Shown here piece by piece: positions 55,215 through 64,000 of a stretch of 64,000 nucleotides of DNA. Positions within the stretch are counted from its first letter, which is position 1. Each line of letters starts with the position of its first letter. Both the position numbers and the translations under genes were made by a program. The notes below the pieces were generated by a model. That model was given only the letters and a program-made list of their open reading frames with translations, was not told the origin of the DNA and did not search any database. Source of the DNA: Phytophthora hibernalis (Eukaryota > Oomycota > Peronosporomycetes > Peronosporales > Peronosporaceae). Location: the NCBI GenBank assembly GCA_012656075.1, contig JAAKBF010000171.1, positions 620,001-684,000 on the forward strand, given 5' to 3'.

Positions 55215-56117
55215 ATGTTGCAGATTGCGTATGTCCTCGGTGCATCGGCACGCTCAATCAAGCGTTGGAATCGCTTGTTTCAAAAGTTCGGCATGGTAAC
55301 CGGCGCCCAACGCGAGAAACGGGCATCGCGCTGGCCAGCAACGGTTTGTGCGTTCGTGCTCAAGTACATGGAGGACCACCCGTGTTTCTATCTCGAAGAG
55401 CTCCAAGATACACTTCGTTACAAGTTTTGAAATATCAAGACGTCAGCATCTACCATTTGCAGAGCCCTTCGGTTTGATATGGGGCTGTCCAGGAAAATAC
55501 TGACGCGGCGAGCGCGGGAGGCTAAAACGGATCCGGTTCAAGACTATATCGACAAGTTGAAGCCTTTCTACTCCATGCCCGAGCAAATGATTTACTTTTA
55601 CAAAACCGCCAAGGATAGAAGAGATGGTGTGCTTCGATACGCATGGTCGAAGCGAAACACGCCTGCAATCATCACGCTTCATTTTGTGCGCGGTGAATGG
55701 GTCTCCGTTCTGGCGGCGATAGCAACGGACGGGTTTTTTATCGTGGGGTGCACAACAGGAACATTTACGCGGCATGTATTTCACCAGACCTTCCACTACA
55801 AAATTTTGCCGTTCCTGAATCCGTGGCCACTTCTCGCTCTATCCTTGTACTGATAATGCAAGAATCCATATGTACAAGGAGTGAGGAATCGGCGCACAGT
55901 GCTGATGCTTTAATTTTCTTTCTGCCACCTATTGCCCCCAACTCAATCCGATTGAAGTCGGGGTTTCACTGCTGAAGCGTTGGATCCAATAGAATGCAAA
56001 CATGGCGTTCGGATTTGCTCCAGAGGAGGTATTAGACTTGGCTATATACGCTTGTACGCGCACGAAAGATGGAACACGTGGCATTTATAAGCGTCGCGGG
56101 TATGCTCTCGTTTAGTT
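55215..56117 (+). pseudogene. Second Tc1/mariner-type transposase remnant
   Basis: The helix-turn-helix start is clear: MLQIAYVLGASARSIKRWNR, then EDHPCFYLEELQDTL. After a stop near 55430 the catalytic domain resumes at about 55480 (VGLSRKILTRRA). The expected first catalytic motif is degraded to FYKTAKDRRDG. WSKRNTPA and FVRGEWVSVLAAIATDGFF follow. The last motif, CPQLNPIEVGVSLLKRW, is at about 55930-55990 in another frame, then a stop and NANMAFGFAPEEVLDLAI. The first acidic residue is lost, so the protein is dead as well as interrupted. It is a different subfamily from the element at 1136-2889. Confidence 0.72.
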
Positions 56118-56162
56118 GGCAATAGATATTAAAGTAACGGCCTCCACCCCAACTAATTAATA

Positions 56163-57066
56163 CTACAACTGATGGTCTTCATCCTCCATATTTTGAGCTG
56201 GTAGATTTACAGGTATGTTGTGTGGGCGCCTACGATCGCAGTCGGTTAAACCGAGAATGTCACGGAGATCATCTAGCGACACCGAAATATTTACCTCACT
56301 TTCGTTGATGAGTATCCTCACGGTTCGGAACCGACGATCCAGCCGTCGATGCTCTGCTTGTTGCTCGTGCGCCATCTCACGGAGAGCTTCTTGAACACTG
56401 CAGAGTTGTCGATATGTTGCATCCTCCTGGATTGTAGGCTGGGTTCCATCTGGCTCACGCGCATGTTGTGTTCCAAGTAGCGTAGAGCCCAACTGTTCGG
56501 CGCTAGCGGATATTGTTTAGTTTCAGCAAAGTACTGTACAATCCGAATCGATGCTTCGTGAACCGTGTAACTGTTGCCCGTCGAATTGAGTTTTGGATCT
56601 ATCAATAATGCAAAAAGCGTAATATTAGCATAAATCCACAGCTGCGATAAATATAACATCAATACCTTCACAGCTTACACGAAAACCATTAGACTGAAAT
56701 CTGCCAGCGAGACGTTTCTACGCTGAGCATTCCGACAAGACTGTATTACTTGGGCATCGAATGATTCAGCAGTAAGATTGATGAACTCCCGTTGTTTCGT
56801 GTTGGTGCCGAGTTTGAGGTAAATATCCTCTCGGGCCACGAAATTCCTTCAGCACTTACGATCGCGTCCACTTTTGCATGTAAGACGGCATAGCCTTCTG
56901 TAGATTGCAAACTCACTGAATGTGGCTGCTCGCGGACTGTTCGGAAGTCATGTAATGCCTCGCCCAATTTGATGGTCAGCGTTACTTTGACCTCTTCGTC
57001 TCCAAAAATGTCTTGCACTGTGTTGCTGCGTGAGGTAGATTCGCTCTCCCTCAGGTAAAATGCCAA
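56163..57066 (-). other. Unidentified two-part coding remnant
   Basis: The minus strand has two good frames: 57066-56746 (VQDIFGDEEVKVTLTIKLGE, GYAVLHAKVDAIVSAEG) and about 56610-56163 (NSWALRYLEHNMRVSQME, EALREMAHEQQAEHRRLDRR, SLDDLRDILGLTDCDRR). A gap of about 130 bases between them may be an intron. The second part includes a short coiled coil. I recognise no family; given the setting, a multicopy transposon-borne gene is possible. Confidence 0.35.
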
Positions 57067-57539
57067 GTGGATCTACAATAGTCTTCACTGCTCAAGTATC
57101 ATAAGATCAAATCGGCAAATTTATGTTTAGCTCAATCTCATTCCAGATTTTTTTTTCATCTTACCGCAGGTAGTCCGCTTTGCAACCTCGCGTCTTGTTC
57201 ACGGTGGCGTCAATGTTTAGAGGCAAATGTCGTGCGACTGATCCAGCCAGAAGAAGGTCAGCACGTTGGTCGTGTGAGGCTAGTGCTTCTCGTTCTTGTT
57301 CATGTCATCTCAGCGCATTTAGTCCATACTCACCTACAAGATGTGTTCGAAGTAGGGGCACGTTAGTTCATCGGTGATTACATCGGTTGCAAGTGTAAAC
57401 AATACAGTACAGACTTCACTCACCTGAGCAGCGCCTACGCGTCGACATCGGGCAAGAACCTGCCAGTCTGAACGTCTTGGAATGCACACTGGAAGCGAAA
57501 CACAACGGGAACCTTCCTCCCTGCAATTTGGTTGGCCTA
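57067..57539. other. No gene supported
   Basis: Only short frames on both strands. Nothing recognisable. Confidence 0.35.
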
Positions 57540-57860
57540 GGTCCCCACTCGCTTCCTTTCGTGGTGCACTTGACCATCTTCGAGTCCAGCTGGCCCAACT
57601 GTTAGTTCAGGGTTCACGGGCTGGTTGATGTGACACGGCACCAGGAGCTTGTTAACGAAGAAGCCGGTCGGGTGGTTATAGTATAGAATGAGCGTCTGGC
57701 TCACTGAGTGGCTCACTAAGCGCGACGACGGCGACATTCCCTGCAGGGACGCAAACAGCGTCTTCAGGTCCTTCTACGAGTTATCCACGAAGTCGAGTAT
57801 CCTTTGGTGATGGAGGCTAATCGGACGATAGCACGGGCGGCTCTCAGGAACGCGGCGTCT
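57540..57860 (-). pseudogene. Fragment of an unidentified protein-coding gene
   Basis: The minus strand reads coherently for about 95 residues with one stop near 57778: HHQRILDFVDNS, KDLKTLFASLQGMSPSSRLV, QTLILYYNHPTGFFVNKLL and VNPELTVGPAGLEDG. No domain is recognised. Codon use is GC-rich and gene-like, unlike the AT-rich DNA around it, so it may be a captured or relic host-gene piece. Confidence 0.35.
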
Positions 57861-58315
57861 GTGTGAGAGAGCGGTTTAACTCCCCACGCGAGTACGAAAC
57901 CCAGTTGTTGAAATCACCAATCAAAATTCTTCACGATTTGTACGTAATCATGCACGAGTTAGTGCAGGGTGTGTGTGGAATTAGTGCACTAAAAGGCAAG
58001 ACAAAGTCCATGCAAAGCACAATAACGTTCAACCTTTTAATAATGTTACTGTACATCTCTCTATATAGAGGTACACAATACCATTGTTACTCTTGAACTC
58101 GATAAAAAGTAGTGATGCGACCCAATAAATATGGTGTCCACTATACCAAAGTGGCAACAGTGTGTTTGCAAGCTTGGCTTGCAGACCAGACATCCCTACG
58201 CAATCCCTCGGACAGCTTCCTAACTCCTTTCACTCTAATTTGACTCACTTCGTTTTTGACATCAACTACTCAAGCTTCTTTCTGCTCTACTTCCAGCCTA
58301 CACCTACAACAGGTT

Positions 58316-59300
58316 ATGAGCTTAATCCAAGTCTCAAGCGACGACTTTCCACGCCTCGTCGGCGCCGAGAGCATCGACGTGTTGAAGACCCGCGTGTGCG
58401 CAGACCTCGACGGAAACTATCTGCTTGGCTTTGTGAAAAGGCCTGGCTACGACGGAGTTTTCAAGGACGAATCTGATGAGAGCGAATGTGACATGTACTA
58501 CGTCGACGACACGCTCAAGCGCAAGCCAGCAGAGAACGTCGAAGTCAACCCCGACGCCGTGGACTAAGAAGTGACGGTGAACTCAAGCCTCCTCTGGGTC
58601 TGATGACGAATCGGGAGAAGAATCTGACACTCCAACAAATCGCAAGGATTTACCCCTGCCATCTACCCGTTTAACCGCCAAAACCACCAAGGAACGCAAG
58701 CGTGGCGTCATGGAGATGTCTAAACCTCTTAGCCAGCGCGAGCGACGGCGTCCAGAAGCAAAGGAAGATTTCATGATGAAGATGATGGACAACACTCATG
58801 TCCTACTGGTGAAGAATCTCACGACCTCGTACGAGATCTTCAGCTTCATCTGCCACAAGTATGAAGTTGCAGCCTTCCACGGCGACCCTACTTCAACCAG
58901 CACTACTTGATGGAGAACAGATACGAGAGAGGGTTCGATCATACTGAGTTCTTTCTCAAGATGGACAATGAGATGAAAGCCTAGGACGAAGCCACCGAAT
59001 TGGTGATGACGGAAAGACAGAAGTCGATCTACCTGTTACATTCCATACCCAAGTCTTGGAAAAATGATCTCTGTATCTGGAAGGATCGACGGAAGTACAT
59101 CACCTGAAGCAGATAATTGAGGCAATGTCTGTGATTTCCAGGCCCAGAAGCTCTACACACCGTCCAAGGGAACACCGGAGACGGCGGAAACGATGAATAA
59201 GCGCACTTTAGTTGCTGCGGTATCTACACATCAAGTTTCCGCCGGTAGTGTCTGCTCGTACTGATCAACCGCGCCACCCTATGCGACAGTGCCGTGGTCT
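58316..59300 (+). pseudogene. Gag region of the second copia element
   Basis: ATG 58316 begins MSLIQVSSDDFPRLVG. Further on are YEVAAFHGDP, then YLMENRYERGFDHTEFFLKM and SIYLLHSIPKSWKNDL, the typical helix series of copia capsids. QPRHPMRQCRGLQNDLLD near 59265-59320 is what remains of a CCHC knuckle. Stops near 58565, 58910 and 58983 break it. Confidence 0.65.
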
Positions 59301-60369
59301 GCAAAACGACCTACTCGATGTCCTATCAAAGATGGCACGGTACTCCCTGCGAACTTTGCGCTCAACGGATACGACGCGAGAACATCCATACCGCATCAAT
59401 AGCAAGCCCTGGAGCCGTGAGCGCAAAAGCAACAATCGCGACAACCCCAACCGTCGAGACAGGTGTGGCAATGACTCCAATCATGATGGTCGCGGAAAGC
59501 ATCGCGTTCAGGTCCGCGTCAACAATCGCCCCCTCCTCAGACTCGGACGAGGAAAACGTTGACAGTGGTATCAACCTCAATGCGTTTGTCAGCAACTCCG
59601 CGACGTTGGTCCGATCGCCGTTGTCACATCGGTCAACCCACCAGCGAGTATTACGGCTCATATCAATATCAATCTAGATCCGATGTGGCTATCAACACTG
59701 GAAATACGAGCCACGTGATGCATGAGTCTCAATGGTTACTGATATCACTGCCAGCGTTGGATCCATCAATGGGTACATCCGAAGAGGCTTCCTTCATATT
59801 GTGCTGTACGCGTCACAGCTGTGATTCAGTCTGTTGTCTGTCCCTGGGGCAGTGAATCATGACTTCCGCTTCAACATCGATCGCATGAATTGCTCTATGT
59901 AGACGTATCGCAGTTTCAACATCACGACACCCATGGTCACAAACACGGACCTATAACAGTCCCACGCCCACCCAGCAGTTGCCTCAACGGCATTCATTGC
60001 CAAAGGTAATCAACGTTCTTTTCTGCTTGTGTACAAAGACTTGGCCATCCTAGCGTTCACATATTCCATGATCTATCTAGGAGCCAAACCATTCACGGAA
60101 TTCGCGGATCTACATTTGTTACGCCTGCAGCAGATTTATACTGTGTGCTAAACCTCACCCCCTATTCTAATAGGGGTTTCAGTTTATAAAATCACCGTAT
60201 TTTTGGGTAATTTCTTGAAGTCATCGTTTAAAGGAATGCTCCTCCGGAGACGCATTCCTTGGAGGAATTCCTCAATCGGAGTCATTATTGGTGAAATGTC
60301 GCCACCCGTTCAAAGCGATACAACTGTTTTGAGAGGATAAATTTAGTAACAGGGACATTTTCTGATCTC

Positions 60370-61120
60370 AGGCTCGTTCATGCTCATGCTACTACGCGGA
60401 TAGTTTCTTGCGCAGCACGGAACCACGTATACTGCTCTGCACCACGTTTCTCAAGTTTTCGCGCATGGAATGGACCTGCTGAGCTCTTTCCCGCTCTCTC
60501 TGCTCTACGCTCGCTACGACTACTTGAACTGGACGCTCGAGGAGGGTGAGGCTCGACATCAACGTGGTTTCTGTGCCGCAATTGCTGCCGACCGTATCGG
60601 AGGACATGTCCTCGTCGCCAAAGATTACCCACATGAACGTGCTCATGGTATCCTTGAACATGGCGGTGGACGTGATGCTGCTACCTACTGGCCAATCGCT
60701 GCTGTGTGTGGACCCAGACTCGTACCAGCCATTAGGCACCGTGGGCGACAAGTACATGAACGGCGGAGCGCTTTTTGCATCGAGACGGGGCAGAAGTTCG
60801 TCATCACGCTCTGCTTGACGTCATCGTTCAGTGCGATGGTGCAGAAGCTACGCTGTTCGATCTGTTTGAGATGGACTCCAGGCTGCAGAATGGAGTCTAC
60901 GGGCCTTGAACAACATGGCCGAGACAAGTATCGTGAACGTGGCGCCGCTCGTGGTGCGGTCGCAGCTTACTAATGAAATCAATATGGCGGTGCTGGTCGT
61001 GTTGGAGCCGAAAGTCGTGGACTTTTGTAACTTGCAGGCACTGTTGCTTCTGGAGATGCTGGATACGAGCATGAACTGGATGGCGACGCACATGGGCGGC
61101 TTACGGTGCTGCGATCGCAT
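60370..61120 (+). pseudogene. Fragment of an unidentified host-like gene inside the copia element
   Basis: Coherent protein runs through several frames: LLSSFPLSLLYARYDYLNWT, INVVSVPQLLPTVSEDMSSS, ITHMNVLMVSLNMAVDVMLL, CDGAEATLFDLFEMDSRLQN, MAETSIVNVAPLVVRSQLTN and LEPKVVDFCNLQALLLLEML. GC content and codon use are like the host genes at 4-33 kb and unlike the surrounding element. The composition recalls large membrane-contact or scaffold proteins, but I cannot name a family. Probably captured or left behind by a nested insertion. Confidence 0.45.
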
Positions 61121-61321
61121 ACAGTCACAACGGTGGCAAGTTCAGCTCCTCGCCCTCCCTCTGTCTGTAACAACTTCTCGGGGACACCAACACCGCCAGC
61201 GGGCGTCGACCGCCAATGTGGTGCCAGCGAATGGCTAAATTAAATAGCTCCTCCACAAAGTCCTGGTCCATGCGATACATGATCTGCAAGTGCATGATCT
61301 CGAGTTCGGGGCAGTTGAGCC

Positions 61322-61864
61322 TCATCTTGAGAGTGTCCGAGTCATCAATGTTCGTGCTAAGAGTGGTCCAGCAGGATCCGTCACACGACCACGGCACTCA
61401 GCTCGTGTAATGCCGTAACAAAGCTTTCTGAAGTCGTCGAATGTACGTGGCAACAGTACCCCATAGTTTTCCGCGAAGTGAGCGACAGAGTTCCCATTAC
61501 CGAAAGCTCCGTACCATTCAAGCACTATAGCCAGCTGTATCGCTGCACTTTCGTGATGTTTGGGCTAGGCTGAAAGGCGACGACCTGACAAATCATGTCC
61601 AAAAGATGTTGAAAGTTGTCTTCGTACCACGGGGAAATACACGAAATACGTCGTCAAGAAGATCGAACAGCAGCCGTAGGTGTGCAGTAGAGCGTACGCG
61701 TTCCGGCGCTCAACCGAATAGCGTACACTGTCTAGAGCAATGCATAATTGCACGAGAGAGTTTCCAATGACGCCAGCGGTTGTGTCTCCCTCATCATCGC
61801 TGTCTGCTGCAGTAGTCGTACGCAGATCTAGCACCATCGCAACCTGGAAGATGATGTCAGACAT
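61322..61864 (-). pseudogene. PIF/Harbinger-like transposase N-terminal fragment
   Basis: On the minus strand, GNSLVQLCIALDSVRYSVER and, after a frame change near 61565, IQLAIVLEWYGAFGNGNSVA followed by HFAENYGV. The pattern 'LA..L...G.GNG.S....A..FGV' is typical of the helix-turn-helix region of PIF/Harbinger transposases. The DDE domain is not visible downstream. The call rests on this one motif. Confidence 0.45.
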
Positions 61865-62010
61865 CTCGTTCTTCAGCTTCTTGAAATCGGACGGTGAAAT
61901 TGTTCCGTAGGGGTTAGTAATCGGAATGCCGAGATGGAATCTGGGAGAAGATCCAGATTGGATTAACCTTTTGAAAGAGTCAAATATAAACTGAAACCCC
62001 CATAGGCTAA

Positions 62011-62830
62011 ATGCATGAAGTATTATTTGGGGTAATTCCTTTCAGAAAATACCGTGCAAAATATAAACTGACCACCCCCAATTTAATTGTTGAGCGTGCC
62101 CCGTCACCGTTGGATACAGTGCATGCATACATTTGTGGTCCGCTTCCTGCCCCTAGACTTACTCGTTGTTGTTACTTCTTGATCTTTTTCGAGGGATTTT
62201 CTCGATTCATGTTCACATTCGCGACCAAAGCTCATAGTGTCCTGTACGATTGCTACGAAGACTTCAGGAAAACCCCTGAACATTTTCCAAAAAGGAGGAC
62301 CACATTCTTGAGTGGCATCACCAGCACATTGACGATACAAAACACCTAGTGCAGCAGGCTTTTAACGTGAAAGAATGTGAAAACTTGCCCCCTGATTGTC
62401 AAAACATATGGAACCCATGCCCAGCTTACAAATGCGTACACTCCTAAACAAAATGGATTCACCGAGCGTCGCGGGCGTACTGTCATGGAGAAAGTTCACG
62501 CCCTACTGCTGGATGGCAATCCTCCCAAGCCACTTTGGGCCGAATGCGTAATTCATGCGACGATACTGATCAATATGACGCCTAGCTCCAAGACAGACGG
62601 CCATACACCGTACGAACTGTGACACAATGGTATTCCCTCCCAGACCTACATCAAAGGTATAGGTTGCCGTACATATGTCCAACGGAGCAATATCGTGACC
62701 AACTCAATTCTCGAGCGCGGCTGAGCATGTATCGTGATATATGAGATCAGAAGAAAGGGTATCGCTTGATGAACGTCAACAATCATGACATCGTGTACAG
62801 TCGTGATGTAATCTTTAAAGAGGATGGATT
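62011..62830 (+). pseudogene. Integrase region of the second copia element
   Basis: KLTTPNLIVERAPSPLDTVH and YFLIFFEGFSRFMFTFATKA begin the integrase core; the usual Asp of 'HxDicGP' appears as Tyr (VHAYICGPL). After stops near 62347, TNAYTPKQNGFTERRGRTVM and PPKPLWAECVIHATILINMT complete it. YRLMNVNNHDIVYSRDVIF lies at about 62760-62815. The altered catalytic Asp indicates loss of function. Confidence 0.75.
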
Positions 62831-63089
62831 TCCTCCTTTAGCCGACTAGACGCCTACACCTGAGTCGTTGCACCACAAGCAAACGCATCATCTTGCTCCT
62901 GTATCTGTGCCTTCTCCTGCACCTGCAGCGGATACCTCGCCTCAGCACCAACAACCCTCACTCCCAGACGCACTTGAACAAACCGAAATATACTTTTAGT
63001 TTTGAACTGAGCCAGAACCGGATTCTCCTTCTCTCTTGTCAGCAAGCGACCCCATCGGGATGCAACGCAAGCAGTCCTCGATTCTGCGG

Positions 63090-63560
63090 AAGACATTCAG
63101 TAGCCGTAACAACGCAGAGACCTTCTACACTTTACTGGCTATTCGGTATATGGCCGAATCCACTACATATCAAGAGGCTAAGCGGTCTACTCAAGCAGAG
63201 TAGTGGCAAAAAGCAGCTAAGTCGGAATGCATGTCCCTCATGGACAGCAAAACATGATGTTAGTATTCCCTCCCAAGGGAAGAAACATTCTCACGAACCG
63301 CAGGGTTTTCGTTGTCAAATCAACCGATACGGGCCAAAAGACCGTTTCAAAGCGCGTCTGGTGATAAAATGTTTTCAACAGCAACACGGCATTGACTACC
63401 ACGAGATCTTTCCCTCTGTTATCTGGATGGAAGTACTCAGATGTCTTCTTACGATCGCAACCTTGCTCGATCTCGAGATTCCCAAATGGATGTGAAACAG
63501 CATTCATGGACGGTTTTCTTAAGAAGGAAATTTACATGGTGTAACCGGAACGTTTCAAAT
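63090..63560 (+). pseudogene. Reverse transcriptase start of the second copia element
   Basis: Parts of RVT_2 are seen in three frames: YMAESTTYQEAKRSTQAE, CFQQQHGIDYHEIFPSVIWM, TIATLLDLEIPKWM, and FLKKEIYMV after a stop at 63493. The polymerase YVDD motif has not been reached or is lost. Confidence 0.65.
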
Positions 63561-64000
63561 CCCATGCAAGAAGCATGACACGATGCGACTGTATACAAAA
63601 TGTTCAGGCGCCTGTTCCCAACATCCAACCAATTTGCACTGCAATGACCGGGGCCAAGAACTTTCGCGAGAAGGAGACAATATGCCAGAACTATAATACT
63701 TAACGGATGAGCAATCAGCGTCCAAAAGCAGATCCACTCGACACCAAATTGAAACCAAGGTCTACAATTGTAGTCATGTGCCGACAATCCGGGTCCAAAC
63801 GTAGACCGACGCGTCCGAACGGATAATTTAGATACGGGCGCATCTTTGGATAAATGTACCCACCAGAGACCTTCCAGATTCATACTCGGAACAAGATATC
63901 GCCAGACGACCGACTAACACAACCAACGAAGTTAGGATCAGCACGGAGGGATGACTGTCGACTTCCAGGTGCTGCCGATCCCAATATGGATTACGACACA

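Larger units (their letters stand above)
58316..63560 (+). mobile_element. Second Ty1/copia element, heavily decayed, with inserted DNA
   Basis: Plus orientation: gag at 58316-59120, zinc-knuckle region about 59250, protease remnant about 59690, integrase about 62040-62620, RVT_2 reverse transcriptase about 63090-63540. Stops and shifts are frequent. The gap between protease and integrase is about 2.3 kb where copia elements have a few hundred bases; the extra DNA holds a host-like gene fragment and a Harbinger-like fragment. The LTRs were not found; the 3' end probably lies beyond 64000. Confidence 0.75.

Overview
The window looks like nuclear DNA from an oomycete, most likely Phytophthora or a close relative. 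Four things point that way: compact, GC-rich genes with few short (60-120 nt) GT-AG introns; an oomycete-type Inr/FPR core promoter; the protein families present; and dense, decayed transposons of the kinds usual in Phytophthora. This is inference from content; no species marker is present.

Layout. 1-4.3 kb is repeat-rich and holds a broken Tc1/mariner-type element with long terminal inverted repeats. About 4.4-33.9 kb is a gene-dense island. In order: a PH-domain/coiled-coil/proline-rich protein (+); a very long channel gene built of four concatenated CNG/HCN-like units (+, 7.1-14.5 kb); a canonical voltage-gated K+ channel with an EF-hand (-); a TruA/PUS1-family tRNA pseudouridine synthase (-) divergent from the alpha subunit of mitochondrial processing peptidase (+); a PDZ/coiled-coil/PH scaffold (-); a TAZ zinc-finger protein (-); a DPH4-like J-protein (+); a V-ATPase accessory subunit of the ATP6AP1/Voa1 type (-); a six-exon ALY/REF mRNA export factor (+); a steroid 5-alpha-reductase family protein (+); translation factor eIF5B (+); and a heat-shock-type transcription factor (+). 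These are mostly unlinked housekeeping jobs. The only functional grouping is the two adjacent ion-channel genes, which converge.

About 34-64 kb is transposon territory: an inverted-repeat element, a LINE with an internal deletion, a Ty1/copia element with both LTRs and a 5-bp target duplication (38.8-44.1 kb) that splits an unknown membrane-protein gene, a Helitron with HUH/Y2 Rep and PIF1-type helicase motifs, a chromodomain Ty3/gypsy remnant, a second mariner-type remnant, and a second decayed copia element (58.3-63.6 kb) containing a host-like gene fragment and a PIF/Harbinger-like fragment.

The most unusual item is the four-unit channel gene. Units 1 and 3 resemble each other and units 2 and 4 resemble each other (an ABAB order). 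None of the four pore loops has the GYG potassium filter. The cyclic-nucleotide pocket residues look intact in units 1 and 3 and degraded in units 2 and 4.

Quality note. Many conserved genes, including eIF5B, are interrupted by single-base frame changes, often at short homopolymers, while the protein sequence stays conserved on both sides. I read these as assembly errors and annotate such genes as one CDS, giving approximate break positions. In the transposon half, many breaks are probably real decay.
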